A DNA stretch of 64,000 nucleotides, taken from positions 1 through 64,000 of the forward strand of contig BAHV02000011.1 of the NCBI GenBank assembly GCA_000508965.1, read 5' to 3'. The notes under the pieces are model-generated. The model had not been told where the DNA came from. It saw nothing but the letters and a program-made list of their open reading frames with translations, and did no database searches. The stretch comes from Dielma sp000508965. GTDB taxonomy: Bacteria; Bacillota_I; Bacilli_A; Erysipelotrichales; Erysipelotrichaceae. This document shows positions 40,829 to 50,889 of this stretch, in pieces (the first letter of the stretch is position 1; every line of letters starts with the position of its first letter). A program made the position numbers and the translations under genes.

Positions 40829-42208
40829 ATGATAAAAAAAACAGTTTCTGAAATCCGGCAGATGCTAGGATCAAAGAATGAAAATACGGTGTATGATGAG
40901 GTTGCAATCAAGGGAGTCTGTATTGATTCACGGCAGGTTGAACCCGGTAATTTATTTATTCCGCTTGTTGGCGAGCGGGTGAATGGCCACGCCTATGCAG
41001 ACATGGCTTTAGCCAAGGGTGCAGCTGCCCTGCTTTGGAATGTGAATGAGCCCAACCCGCCTAAGGATGCGGCAGTAATCTTAGTTGAAGATACGGCAGC
41101 AGCGCTTTGGCGGCTGGCGGGTGCGTATCGGCTGCTTTGTCATTATAAGACGGTGGGAATTACCGGCAGTAATGGCAAGACTTCCACGAAGGATATGGTA
41201 GCTGGCGTGTTGTCTGAGCGTTATCGGGTGATGAAGACACAGGGGAACCACAACAATGAGATTGGTGTACCGCTGACACTGCTTTCCTTTGATGAGGATA
41301 TCGATGTGGCGGTTGTGGAAATGGGAATGGAAAATCGCCATGAAATTGAAGCCTTATGTGAGATTGTGAAACCGGATATTGGGATTATTACCAATGTTGG
41401 TGTAGCGCATCTTGAAAATTTAGGCAGTATGGCGAATATCGCCAAAGCTAAATGTGAATTGATTGAAGGGTTACATAACGGCAGTGCTTTCTTTTATAAT
41501 GGCGATGATCCTTATCTTGGTCAGGAAATTCCATCTCATGATCTGCGTCAGCTCAGGGTGCAAACCTTTGGCGAGGGTGAGCACAATGACTGTATGCTTA
41601 CATCGTTTTCTCAGAATCATGAAGGCATCACATTTACGCTTTCACTGACTGATGAAGCGTTCAGCTGTAATATTCTCGGCCGCCATCAGGCGATGAATGG
41701 CTGTGCGGCTTATTTAGTGGGCCATGAGCTAGGGATGAGCGATGAAGAAATACAGCGTGGTTTTCAGCGTGTGGAAACAACCAGTATGCGCAATGAATTA
41801 AGCTCAGTGGGTCAATGGCTGGTGCTGAATGACGCATATAAATCCAATCCGCAAAGTGCTTTGGCTGCTTTAGCTACTTTCAATCAGATAAAGGGCGGCA
41901 ACCGCATAGCGGTGCTTGGTGATATGCTTGATTTAGGTGTTACAAGTCCTATGCTTCATGAACAGCTTGGCCGTGACTGCGCAAATTTTAAGCTGGATAA
42001 GGTTTTCTGCCTGGGCCCAATGGCTGAATATATTGCCAAGGGAGCAAAAGCGGCTGGTATCAGCGATGTTCGGCATTTTATTGAACGGGATGAACTGATT
42101 GCTGCCTTGCTTGCGGAAACAGATCATGAGGCAACCGTATTATTTAAAGGCTCACGGGGGATGAAGCTCGATGAGATATTCGATCAGATAAAGGAAAAGG
42201 TTAAATAA
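40829..42208 (+). CDS. murF: UDP-MurNAc-tripeptide--D-Ala-D-Ala ligase
   Basis: A 459-residue Mur ligase from ATG 40829 (RBS AGAGGG). ATG 40802 would start at the promoter and is rejected. Motifs: IKGVCIDSRQVEPGNLFIPL, ATP site VGITGSNGKTSTKDMVAGVL, NHNNEIGVPLTLL (MurF type), and LVLNDAYKSNPQSALAAL. It adds D-Ala-D-Ala to the stem peptide. The next gene (ddl) starts immediately at the stop, forming a D-Ala cluster. Confidence 0.93.
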   Translation: MIKKTVSEIRQMLGSKNENTVYDEVAIKGVCIDSRQVEPGNLFIPLVGERVNGHAYADMALAKGAAALLWNVNEPNPPKDAAVILVEDTAAALWRLAGAYRLLCHYKTVGITGSNGKTSTKDMVAGVLSERYRVMKTQGNHNNEIGVPLTLLSFDEDIDVAVVEMGMENRHEIEALCEIVKPDIGIITNVGVAHLENLGSMANIAKAKCELIEGLHNGSAFFYNGDDPYLGQEIPSHDLRQLRVQTFGEGEHNDCMLTSFSQNHEGITFTLSLTDEAFSCNILGRHQAMNGCAAYLVGHELGMSDEEIQRGFQRVETTSMRNELSSVGQWLVLNDAYKSNPQSALAALATFNQIKGGNRIAVLGDMLDLGVTSPMLHEQLGRDCANFKLDKVFCLGPMAEYIAKGAKAAGISDVRHFIERDELIAALLAETDHEATVLFKGSRGMKLDEIFDQIKEKVK

Positions 42209-43267
42209 ATGGAAAAAATTAAACTGGCTGTCATTTTTGGCGGTAAATCAAGTGAATATAGTGTATCTTTGCATTCTGCAGAGAGTCTTTTGTCACATTG
42301 TGACCAGAATAAATATGAGCTGATCCTGATCGGTATTACCGAAGCGGGAAAATGGCTCCATTATCCTAAGCTGGATTTTGAGGCTGTCGCTCATGATACA
42401 TGGCATTTAGATGCTGATTGCCGTGAGGTTGTGCTGAGCCCTAGCAGCTCAAGGGGGTTGCTGGAAATAGATGAAACAGGTTTTAAAAAGCTGCCGGTTG
42501 ATGTTATTTTTCCATGTCTGCATGGTCCAAACGGTGAGGACGGAACGATTCAGGGACTTTTTGAACTGGCATCAATTCCTTATGTGGGCTGCGGGCCATT
42601 AGCTTCCGCTTGTGGAATGGATAAGGAATTTACCCATATTCTATGTGAAAATGCCGGCATTGCTTGTGCTCCTTATCTTTGTGTTTATAAGGATAAAGAG
42701 TTGAATCTGAAAGCAATCTATCAGCAGGCGTTCAATAAGCTTGGCTTGCCGATGTTTATTAAACCGGCGAATGCAGGTTCATCATACGGCATTTCTAAAA
42801 TAAACAGTGAAGAAGAATTTATCAAGGGTATGGAATTTGCTTTTAACTATGACTGCAAGGTATTAGTTGAAGCAGCGATTGACGGCTTTGAAATCGGCTG
42901 TGCGGTTTTGGGCAACCATGAACTGATTGTCGGTGAATGCGATGAAATTGATACGAAGAATTCATTCTTTGATTTTGCGGCTAAATACGCCCTAGAAAAT
43001 ACCCGGATTCATTGTCCGGCGCGCATCTCAAAAGCGCTGAGCGATGAAGCAAAGGAAATCGCGAAAAAGGCATACCGCACATTAAACTGCAGTGGTATGT
43101 GCCGTGTCGATATGTTTATCAACAGCCGCCAGGAGATTATTTTCAATGAAGTAAATACAATTCCAGGCTTCACCGCTACCAGCCGTTATCCGTCAATGAT
43201 GAAGGCTGCCGGTATCGGTTTTGGTGAATTGATCGATCGTCTTGTACAGCTCGCATTAGAAAAATAA
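42209..43267 (+). CDS. ddl: D-alanine--D-alanine ligase
   Basis: A 352-residue ATP-grasp ligase: AVIFGGKSSEYSVSLHSAES, FPCLHGPNGEDGTIQGLFEL, PMFIKPANAGSSYGI, CRVDMFINSRQEIIFNEVNTIPGFTATSRYPSM (in part). It starts directly at the murF stop, so it is co-transcribed. The product feeds MurF. Confidence 0.95.
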   Translation: MEKIKLAVIFGGKSSEYSVSLHSAESLLSHCDQNKYELILIGITEAGKWLHYPKLDFEAVAHDTWHLDADCREVVLSPSSSRGLLEIDETGFKKLPVDVIFPCLHGPNGEDGTIQGLFELASIPYVGCGPLASACGMDKEFTHILCENAGIACAPYLCVYKDKELNLKAIYQQAFNKLGLPMFIKPANAGSSYGISKINSEEEFIKGMEFAFNYDCKVLVEAAIDGFEIGCAVLGNHELIVGECDEIDTKNSFFDFAAKYALENTRIHCPARISKALSDEAKEIAKKAYRTLNCSGMCRVDMFINSRQEIIFNEVNTIPGFTATSRYPSMMKAAGIGFGELIDRLVQLALEK

Positions 43268-43285
43268 AAAGAACGGAGGGATAGC

Positions 43286-44443
43286 ATGCTGCAATCTAAA
43301 TCAAGAGCATGGCTGCAGGTTGATGGCAATGCAGTCCGGCATAATCTGAAGGAAATTAAAAAACTGATTCCTGAGACAACCGAAATCATGGCTGTTGTGA
43401 AAGCGAATTGTTATGGTCACGGTGACCGGCAATTATCGATGCTGATGCAGCAGGAGGGAATCAAAACCTTTGCGGTAAGCAGCGTTGATGAGGCATTGAA
43501 TCTGCGGGAGGCAGGAATCAGCGGCGATATTTTGATTCTGGGATATACGCCTAAGGAGCATTTTCACTATCTGCATGAAAAACAGCTGCTGCAGAATTTC
43601 TTATCCCTTGATTATGCGTCTCAATTAGATGAATATGCGGCTTCACATCATGTTGTGATCCGCGGTCATATCAAAATCGACACTGGTATGGCACGGTTAG
43701 GCATCCGCTGTCTTGATGATGACTATAACATTCAAGAGGTTTTTGAAATTTACAAGCTTCAGCATGTATCTGTTGAGGGGCTATTTTCGCATTTCAGTGT
43801 AGCGGACAGCTTAGATATTGAAGATGACCGTGCTTATACGATTCATCAGCGCGAGCTTTTTGATCAGGTTATCGCTGATGTTTTGCATGCCGGATTCAAT
43901 CCGGGTAAGCGGCATCTGCAAAACAGCTATGGAGTGCTGAACTATCCTGAACTTTGTTACGATTATGTTCGACCCGGCATCCTTATGCTGGGTTTTACCA
44001 GTGATGATTCAATCCTGATTAATACATCGCCTAAATTTATACCGGCCATGTCTTTGCATGCGGAAGTATCCCGTGTACGCTTAGTGAAAAAGGGCTGCAG
44101 TGTCGGTTACGGCCGGCATTATAAGGCAAAAGAAGACCGTTTGATCGCAACCGTATCCATCGGTTATGCTGACGGTATTCCTAGAGCTGCCAGCAATCAG
44201 GGGATGCAGGTACTGCTTCATTCTCAGCGTGTTGAGATTGTCGGCAATATCTGTATGGATCAGCTGATGATTGATGTAACCGGCATCGAGCATGTAAAGA
44301 GCGGTGATATTGTTACCCTAATAGGACAAGACGGCAAAGAATGTGTCAGCATTGATGAATGGAGCCGCTGTGTGCATACCATCAACAATGATCTGGTATG
44401 TCAGATCTCGGCCCGAGTACCGCGTTTTTATGAGCATTTTTAA
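43286..44443 (+). CDS. alr: Alanine racemase
   Basis: A 385-residue PLP enzyme. The PLP lysine is in VVKANCYGHGD, with a Cys where most enzymes have Ala. IDTGMARLGIR and SIGYADGIPRAASN are also present, and the catalytic Tyr is in the C-terminal VGYGRHYKA region. It makes D-Ala for ddl. RBS ACGGAGGG. It ends the murF-ddl-alr operon. Confidence 0.95.
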   Translation: MLQSKSRAWLQVDGNAVRHNLKEIKKLIPETTEIMAVVKANCYGHGDRQLSMLMQQEGIKTFAVSSVDEALNLREAGISGDILILGYTPKEHFHYLHEKQLLQNFLSLDYASQLDEYAASHHVVIRGHIKIDTGMARLGIRCLDDDYNIQEVFEIYKLQHVSVEGLFSHFSVADSLDIEDDRAYTIHQRELFDQVIADVLHAGFNPGKRHLQNSYGVLNYPELCYDYVRPGILMLGFTSDDSILINTSPKFIPAMSLHAEVSRVRLVKKGCSVGYGRHYKAKEDRLIATVSIGYADGIPRAASNQGMQVLLHSQRVEIVGNICMDQLMIDVTGIEHVKSGDIVTLIGQDGKECVSIDEWSRCVHTINNDLVCQISARVPRFYEHF

Positions 44444-44745
44444 AGTGCAAAAGCGTAATTTAGCTGCGAAGTATTTTTCTTGCTTATGGCCGCTAATACC
44501 GTACAATGCGAATATAGGATGGTGGTATCAAGAACTATGAATATAAAAAAAAGGATTTGTGTGCTGCTCTGTATTTAGGACCCTTTACTTGTAAACTAAG
44601 ATATAATCTTCAGATTGCCGGCATTAATCGATTATTTTGAATTAAACACTCTGCGGAGTGTTTTTCTATGTCAAATTCTGTTAGTGAGTCCAAATTTGTG
44701 GTAGAATAATATGGAAGTTTGTTTTATGTGCAGGAGGTCTTATTT
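44444..44745. other. Intergenic stretch before polA
   Basis: About 300 bases with no convincing gene. It contains a TATAAT at 44602-44607, a clear terminator at 44644-44668, and the polA promoter (TGGTAGAAT, about 44699-44707). No known RNA was recognised. Confidence 0.5.
44644..44668 (+). terminator. Terminator upstream of polA
   Basis: AAACACTC (44644-44651) pairs with GAGTGTTT (44656-44663) around TGCG, then Ts. It probably ends the murF-ddl-alr transcript. Confidence 0.85.
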
Positions 44746-47328
44746 ATGAAAAAATGCTTATTGATTGATGGCAATGCGATGCTCTTTCGAGCATACTACG
44801 CAACTCTATACGGCCGTATGATGACTACATCTAACGGTATTCCTACCAATGCGGTCTATGGCTTTATCACAATGATAAACAAGGCGCTGGATTTAATTAA
44901 GCCGGATCATTTGCTGGTAGCTTTTGACAGCGGCAAGCCAACCTTTCGCCATGAGACATTTAAAGAATATAAGGGAACCCGCAAGCAGCTGGATCAGGAG
45001 CTGATCGTGCAATTTCCTATTGCCAGAGAATATTTGGAAGCTAAGGGAATTCCATGGTATGAATGCGAGGGGATTGAAGCTGATGACATCATCGGCAGCG
45101 CAGCAAAAACCTATCCTGATTATCAGACGGTAATCTTAACATCAGATCGTGATTTGCTGCAGCTGATTGATGAGACAACTAATGTGCTGCTGATGAAAAA
45201 AGGTATCACGGAAATGGAATTGGTGGATGTACAGGGACTAAAGGAAAATTTTCATGTTACACCTTCTCAAATTATTGAATTAAAGGGTTTGATGGGTGAT
45301 ACAGCGGATAACATTCCGGGTGTTCCAGGTGTCGGTGAAAAGACAGCACTGAAGCTTTTGGATCAATATGAAACAGTTCATAATCTGTATGAGCATATCG
45401 ATGAGATCAAAGGCAAGCTGAAAGAAAAGTTAGAAATGAATAAGGATAAAGCTGAGCTTTCTTTATTTTTAGCTACCATCATTACCGATGCGAAGCTGCC
45501 TTTTGATTTAGAATCCTGTATCTTTAATGAAGATGTGGAAAGAAGCAACAGTTTCTATAAAAAATATGAAATGCTGTCATTTGTAAAACAAGTTGAGGAT
45601 AAGACTGTCTATGCGGATACAGAGATAAAAAAGGTTGATCAAATCAGTGAATCGCTGCTTAAAAGCGGTGTGCTGTTATATCCTGACTGCAACAATGAAG
45701 CCTATGAGGAAGCTGAATTCTTTGGTTTGGCATGGGTTAATGACAGCGGCTGCGAATATATTGAAATCAATGATCTGCGCAAGGACGAGCGTGCACAGGC
45801 ATTTTTAGCCAATACAGAAAGCAAGGCGGGCTTCGATGTCAAGCATCTGATGCATTTGTTTGAACATGTTCAGATTCCAATCAATGGTTTAGATTTTGAT
45901 TGCTGGATTGCAGCATTTCTAAGTGACGGTACGATTACCGGTTACGATGCGTTTGCTGAAAAATTCAAGATTGACCGCAAGCTTATAAGCGACGATGTTT
46001 ATGGCAAAAAAGGACGTCCGCAGTTAAGTGATGAATTATCACGTATCGAATATGTTAAGATTCAGGCGCATGGCTGTTATGCGGCTGTTGAACAGTTGAA
46101 GAGGGAATTAGCTGAAAAGGAATTAAACAGCTTGTTCTATGATATTGAGATGCCGGTTACAAAAGTTTTATTTGAAATGGAAAACAATGGCATTTGCACG
46201 GATCTGAATGTGTTGAATGAAATTGCAGAAAATACGAATCTGAAAGTATTGGCTTTGACCAAACAAATCTATGAGGCTGCCGGTCATGAATTTAATATCA
46301 ATTCACCAAAGCAGCTGGCTGTCGTTTTATTTGATGAGCTGGGTCTGAAGGCCGGCAAAAAGCGTTCTACGGCAGTAGATGTACTGGAAAAACTGATGAA
46401 TGCGCATCCGATCATTCCGCTGCTGATGGAGCATCGTAAATTCCAAAAGGTTTACAGCACATATGCGATTGGTCTTGCCAAGCATGTAAAGACTGACGGT
46501 AAGATTCATACATTGTTTAACCAATGCCTGACTACCACTGGCCGATTATCATCTTCTGAACCGAATCTGCAAAATATTTCAGTGCGTGATGAAGAAGGTA
46601 AGGAAATCCGCAAGGCTTTTGTAGCCAGTCCGAACCATGTGCTGCTGTCAGCGGACTACTCTCAGATTGAACTGCGCATGCTGGCGCATATGGCGGATGT
46701 GAAGGAAATGATCAATGCCTTCAACAGCGGCATTGATATTCATACACAAACAGCAATGTCAGTGTTTGGTGTTGCCCATGATGATGTTACAAGTAATATG
46801 CGCCGTCAGGCAAAGGCAGTTAATTTCGGAATTGTTTACGGCATCAGTGAGTTTGGCTTAAGCGAACAGCTTGGCATCAGCCGCAATGAGGCAAAGGATT
46901 TCATTGGGCGTTATTTTGCATCTTATCCTGAAATCAAGCAGTTTATGGATGAGACTGTCGCTTTCTGTGAAGCCAATGGTTATGTGAAAACACTGTTTAA
47001 CCGCCGTCGTGAAATTAATGAAATTCATGATAAAAACTACATGGTTCGTGAGTTCGGCAAGCGGGCGGCAATGAATGCACCGATTCAGGGTTCCAGTGCC
47101 GATTTAATCAAGGTGGCCATGGTTAATGTTTATAATGCGATGGTGAAGCAGCAGTGCAAATCAAAAATTATTCTTCAGATTCACGATGAATTGATCTTTG
47201 ATGTTTGTGAGGATGAAATTGAATTAATGAAGACTTTAGTTAAGAATGCGATGGAACAGGCAATGGAATTGAAAGTACCTTTGATTGCAGATGCAAATAT
47301 CGGCAAATCATGGTATGATGCCAAATAG
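44746..47328 (+). CDS. polA: DNA polymerase I
   Basis: An 860-residue polymerase from ATG 44746 (RBS CAGGAGGTC). The 5'-3' exonuclease domain (LLIDGNAMLFRAYYA, VAFDSGKPTFRHE, EADDIIG, GVPGVGEKTA) covers residues 1 to about 290. A middle domain lacks the usual DxE proofreading residues. The polymerase domain has TTGRLSSSEPNLQNI, DYSQIELRMLAHM, RRQAKAVNFGIVYGIS and IHDELIFDV. Lack of 3'-5' exonuclease activity is as in Bacillus and Taq. mutM, coaE, dnaB and dnaI follow closely. Confidence 0.96.
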   Translation: MKKCLLIDGNAMLFRAYYATLYGRMMTTSNGIPTNAVYGFITMINKALDLIKPDHLLVAFDSGKPTFRHETFKEYKGTRKQLDQELIVQFPIAREYLEAKGIPWYECEGIEADDIIGSAAKTYPDYQTVILTSDRDLLQLIDETTNVLLMKKGITEMELVDVQGLKENFHVTPSQIIELKGLMGDTADNIPGVPGVGEKTALKLLDQYETVHNLYEHIDEIKGKLKEKLEMNKDKAELSLFLATIITDAKLPFDLESCIFNEDVERSNSFYKKYEMLSFVKQVEDKTVYADTEIKKVDQISESLLKSGVLLYPDCNNEAYEEAEFFGLAWVNDSGCEYIEINDLRKDERAQAFLANTESKAGFDVKHLMHLFEHVQIPINGLDFDCWIAAFLSDGTITGYDAFAEKFKIDRKLISDDVYGKKGRPQLSDELSRIEYVKIQAHGCYAAVEQLKRELAEKELNSLFYDIEMPVTKVLFEMENNGICTDLNVLNEIAENTNLKVLALTKQIYEAAGHEFNINSPKQLAVVLFDELGLKAGKKRSTAVDVLEKLMNAHPIIPLLMEHRKFQKVYSTYAIGLAKHVKTDGKIHTLFNQCLTTTGRLSSSEPNLQNISVRDEEGKEIRKAFVASPNHVLLSADYSQIELRMLAHMADVKEMINAFNSGIDIHTQTAMSVFGVAHDDVTSNMRRQAKAVNFGIVYGISEFGLSEQLGISRNEAKDFIGRYFASYPEIKQFMDETVAFCEANGYVKTLFNRRREINEIHDKNYMVREFGKRAAMNAPIQGSSADLIKVAMVNVYNAMVKQQCKSKIILQIHDELIFDVCEDEIELMKTLVKNAMEQAMELKVPLIADANIGKSWYDAK

Positions 47329-47336
47329 GTGAGCGT

Positions 47337-48161
47337 ATGCCTGAACTACCTGAAGTTGAAACCGTCAGAGCCACGCTTGAAGTGCAGCTGGGACATCCAA
47401 AAATTGTCGGTGTTGATGTCTATTGGGAGAATATTCTGCCGCAGGGCAGTGGTTTTTTCAAACAGAAGATTATCGGTCAGACGATTCAGGCGTATAAACG
47501 CCGCGGCAAATATCTGATGTTTGTTCTTGATGAGGATATGCTGATTGCTCATCTGCGTATGGAAGGTAAATTTTATATTTATGATCAGCCAACGGTGCGC
47601 AATAAGCATACCCATGTGGTATTTCATTTGGATGATGGCCGTGAGCTGCATTATAATGATACCCGCAAGTTTGGCCGCATGGAGATTTATCCGCTGGATG
47701 AAACTGAGAATTACCCAATGCTTAAAAATACCGGTCTGGATGCATTTGATGAACGGCTTGACGCATTAACATTATATAAAAAGTGGCATCCCAAAAAAAT
47801 GCCGCTGAAAGCAATGCTGCTGGATCAAACCTTTCTGGCAGGCATCGGCAATATCTATGCTGATGAAATCTGTTTTGCCTGTGGTTTGCATCCAAAAACA
47901 CCAGTCAGTCATTGCTCAAAGAAGGATTTTGAAAATATATTATTTCATACCCGCAGGATTTTAGCCGGGGCGGTTAAAGCAGGCGGCACAACGATTCGCT
48001 CTTATACCTCATCGTTAGGGGTTACCGGTTTGTTTCAGCTGAAACTGAAGGTACATGCCAGAGAAAATCAACCGTGTCCGATCTGTCAGACACCGATAAA
48101 AAAAATTAAAGTGATAGGAAGGGGGACTTGTCTGTGTCCGAAATGCCAGAAAAGAAAGTAA
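47337..48161 (+). CDS. mutM: Formamidopyrimidine-DNA glycosylase
   Basis: A 274-residue glycosylase with the N-terminal catalytic MPELPEVETV, the KRRGKYLMF and LLDQTFLAGIGNIYADEI region, and a C-terminal zinc finger (CPICQTPIKKIKVIGRGTCLCPKC in part). It excises 8-oxoguanine. It follows polA by 8 bases, as in many Bacillota, and overlaps coaE. Confidence 0.95.
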   Translation: MPELPEVETVRATLEVQLGHPKIVGVDVYWENILPQGSGFFKQKIIGQTIQAYKRRGKYLMFVLDEDMLIAHLRMEGKFYIYDQPTVRNKHTHVVFHLDDGRELHYNDTRKFGRMEIYPLDETENYPMLKNTGLDAFDERLDALTLYKKWHPKKMPLKAMLLDQTFLAGIGNIYADEICFACGLHPKTPVSHCSKKDFENILFHTRRILAGAVKAGGTTIRSYTSSLGVTGLFQLKLKVHARENQPCPICQTPIKKIKVIGRGTCLCPKCQKRK

Positions 48162-48751
48162 TCGCCATCACCGGTATTATCGGCAGCGGCAAGTCAACAC
48201 TTTCAGAAGCGTTGCGCAAACGCGGATATTTAGTGATTGATTGTGATCAGGGATCGCGGTTATGCTGTAGTAAGGGCACTTTGGGTTATCAGCAGATGCT
48301 CGATGCTTTCTCAGCGTGCATTTTGGATGAAGCCGGTAACATTGACCGTCAAAAACTCGCATCCCTTGTGTTCACCAATCCAGAAAAAAGGAAACAGCTG
48401 GAAGCAATTCAGCATCCGCTGATTTTGGCATGGGTTAAGGAGCAGTGTGCAGCCAGTGGGGATTCTCTGATTTTTGTAGAAGTACCCTTGTTGTTTGAAA
48501 GCGGCTGGGAAAAATATTTCGATGAAAGCTGGGTCGTTGCGGCTGATGAAGATGTTGTCATAAAACGTTTGAAACAAAATCGCGGCATGGATGATGAAGC
48601 AATCCAAGCGCGTTTAAAAACTCAGATGAAGAGTGAACTGAAGATAAAAAAAGCCGATCATGTCATTGTGAATAATGCTTCACTTGAAGAATTACAGTCA
48701 CAGATTGACAGTTTGCTGCATGGAGTGGATAAGCACGATGGTAAAAGATGA
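48134..48751 (+). CDS. coaE: Dephospho-CoA kinase
   Basis: A 205-residue kinase. The likely start is GTG 48134, 8 bases after the AGGGGGA RBS, inside the mutM 3' end; ATG 48143 is an alternative. P-loop GIIGSGKST, VIDCD, VEVPLLFESGWE and a lid region KQNRGMDDEAIQARLKTQM identify CoaE. It completes CoA synthesis. The polA-mutM-coaE order is common in Bacillota. Confidence 0.92.
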   Translation: MSEMPEKKVIAITGIIGSGKSTLSEALRKRGYLVIDCDQGSRLCCSKGTLGYQQMLDAFSACILDEAGNIDRQKLASLVFTNPEKRKQLEAIQHPLILAWVKEQCAASGDSLIFVEVPLLFESGWEKYFDESWVVAADEDVVIKRLKQNRGMDDEAIQARLKTQMKSELKIKKADHVIVNNASLEELQSQIDSLLHGVDKHDGKR

Positions 48752-49919
48752 ACAGTTAAAAATAGAACGGATCGAAAGCATCAGCGATGAAGAGAGAGCA
48801 TCGCTTTTCATGCTTTACGGACCTTTGATCGGTTCGCGCGCGCTGCACCTTTACAGCTTGCTGGAAGCCTTGTACATGATGAATCAGAATACTTGTTCAA
48901 CAATTCTGCTTTGTCAAAGCCTTCAGCTATCGCCTGCGGAATTGACAAAAAGCCGCAAAATCCTTGAACAGTTTATGCTGATTAAGACCTATGCCGGTGC
49001 CGATCATATGCTGATTCAGCTCAAGGTGCCTAAAAAGGGATTGGATTTTTTGCGTCATGATGTATTTGGCCGCTTATACTTAAAACAGCAAGGCCGTCAG
49101 ATGTATGAGATGATGCAGGTGAACTTTGCGAAAGGACAGATCGCAGAGGGATATGAAGAAATCAGTGAACCGTTTCGGATGGCCGATTGGTTTGAATGGG
49201 AGGAAGAGGAGGAAAAGAAATTCCACGAAGTTAAGCCTGAAAAGAAAAATACGATGCGGATCACTTTTAATACTGAATTATTCTTAACTCAATGTTCAAA
49301 GCTGGCCTTTCCGCCAACCGCGAGAACGAAGGAAAACATTGAAACCATCGAGCAGCTTGGTTCTTATTATGGTGTAAATGAAGAAGAAATGATCAAGCTG
49401 GTGGCCCGCAGTATTAATTTGAAAACCGGAACGCTGAGTGTCAGTCGTCTGAAAAATGCAATTACAAAGAAATATCAGGTGGTTGAAGCCGATGCCAACC
49501 CATATCGCTTGCCGGTAATTAAATTCCTGCAGATGAAGCAAAATGGCGTACCGGTTACTAACACTGATAAGCGTTTGCTTGCTTATCTTGAAGATGAGTT
49601 AAAGCTGCCTAAGGAAGTTGTCAATGTGCTTGTCGAGTATGTGCTGAATACCCTGAATCAAAATCTCAGCAAGGCTTATGTGGAAAAGATTGCCGGATCA
49701 TGGGTGAGACTGAATATTGATACGATGGAAAAAGCGCTGGAACAGGTTCAGAAAATTAAAGAACCGAAACCGAAACGCAAGCCATCGGCCAAGCTTAAAG
49801 TAACGGAGAGACAGCTGCCGGATTGGTATACCGGCAATCAGCAAGAGGAAGATGAAGAATTAAAGCCAGAGGATATTGAAAAGCTGAAGGCTGAATTAGC
49901 GAAAATGCGGGGTGAGTAA
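48738..49919 (+). CDS. dnaB: Replication initiation/membrane attachment protein DnaB (Bacillus type)
   Basis: A 393-residue protein from ATG 48738, overlapping coaE by 14 bases; the ATG 48675 extension is rejected. It has the DnaB/DnaD-family layout: an N-terminal winged helix and a C-terminal DnaD-like domain (VVNVLVEYVLNTLNQNLSKAYVEKIAGSWVR in part). It helps load the replicative helicase onto DNA. dnaI follows at once. Position after coaE is as in Bacillus. Confidence 0.85.
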   Translation: MVKDEQLKIERIESISDEERASLFMLYGPLIGSRALHLYSLLEALYMMNQNTCSTILLCQSLQLSPAELTKSRKILEQFMLIKTYAGADHMLIQLKVPKKGLDFLRHDVFGRLYLKQQGRQMYEMMQVNFAKGQIAEGYEEISEPFRMADWFEWEEEEEKKFHEVKPEKKNTMRITFNTELFLTQCSKLAFPPTARTKENIETIEQLGSYYGVNEEEMIKLVARSINLKTGTLSVSRLKNAITKKYQVVEADANPYRLPVIKFLQMKQNGVPVTNTDKRLLAYLEDELKLPKEVVNVLVEYVLNTLNQNLSKAYVEKIAGSWVRLNIDTMEKALEQVQKIKEPKPKRKPSAKLKVTERQLPDWYTGNQQEEDEELKPEDIEKLKAELAKMRGE

Positions 49920-50828
49920 ATGGAGAAGATTGAGGTATATTTTGAACTGAATGAAGAACAGCGGCGGTTAAAGGAAGAACGGCTGCGCTTACTAAAGGCT
50001 GATCCGGAAGTAAAGCGCTGGCTGCATCAATACCAATTGGATGAAAGCTTTCTTGAAAAGCATACGACAAAGATTCACGAATGGCTGATGAGTCTGAAAA
50101 AATGTCAGTCATGTTCAGGGCTTGATGAATGTGTTCAGCCAAGTCAGGGACAATTGCTGAATCTGGTTTATGACGGTCTGCTGAATTATCAGCTGACGGA
50201 TTGTCGCTATCAGCGTGCCCGCCGCGATGAATTGACGCATGTTAAAAATTATATTCTTCACCACCTCAGTGATGATCTGCTGAAAGTGGCGGTAGAAAAC
50301 ATCGATTTAAGCAATGAGAAGCCTGCTTATGTGAGCGCTGTTTTGGAAGTGGTCAAGAATCTTAAAGATCCCGTCAGGGGCTTGTATCTGCATGGCGCTC
50401 CGGGTGTCGGCAAGACTTATCTGGGAGCATGTATTACCAATTACTTTGCGAAGCATAATAAGAAAGCAGCCTTTGTTAATGTGCCCGAGCTGATCATGGC
50501 GTTAAAATTAAACATGAGTGAAAACAGTATTATGGAAAATATGATTCGTTCATTAAAAAGGGCAGATGTTGTTTTATTTGATGATATTGGCGGTGAAAGT
50601 GTAACGGCATGGAGCCGTGATGAAATCCTGCTGCCGATTCTGAATGAACGGATGGAAAAGCATCGTTTAACTTACTTTACAAGTAATTATACGATTGAAG
50701 AGCTTGAGCGCCATTTCGCAATGGATAGCCGCGGCAACAGTGATCCAATCAAGGCAAATCGGCTGATTGAAAGGATTAAAGCACTTACATTTGAAAAAAA
50801 TGTAAAAGGTTGTAACAGACGTACTTAA
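49920..50828 (+). CDS. dnaI: Primosomal protein DnaI (helicase loader)
   Basis: A 302-residue AAA+ loader. The N-terminal region has a CxxCxxxxxC zinc-like cluster (KKCQSCSGLDECVQ). The ATPase has Walker A LHGAPGVGKTYLG, Walker B VVLFDDIGGE, and YFTSNYTIEELERHF. It starts directly at the dnaB stop. It loads the replicative helicase with DnaB and DnaD. Confidence 0.92.
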   Translation: MEKIEVYFELNEEQRRLKEERLRLLKADPEVKRWLHQYQLDESFLEKHTTKIHEWLMSLKKCQSCSGLDECVQPSQGQLLNLVYDGLLNYQLTDCRYQRARRDELTHVKNYILHHLSDDLLKVAVENIDLSNEKPAYVSAVLEVVKNLKDPVRGLYLHGAPGVGKTYLGACITNYFAKHNKKAAFVNVPELIMALKLNMSENSIMENMIRSLKRADVVLFDDIGGESVTAWSRDEILLPILNERMEKHRLTYFTSNYTIEELERHFAMDSRGNSDPIKANRLIERIKALTFEKNVKGCNRRT

Positions 50829-50833
50829 AATAC

Positions 50834-50862
50834 TAGTCAAAAGTTTGTAAAAATGCTATCAT
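50834..50862 (+). promoter_or_regulatory. Promoter of pfkA-pyk
   Basis: TAGTCA (50834-50839), 17 bases, then TATCAT (50857-50862) with a preceding TG (extended -10). Confidence 0.55.
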
Positions 50863-50889
50863 AATAGGGCATGAACGGAGGAATCAGAT

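Noticed and set aside
47346..47769. Overlapping frames on both strands inside mutM
   Set aside because: All lie over the conserved MutM coding region and have no RBS or family match.
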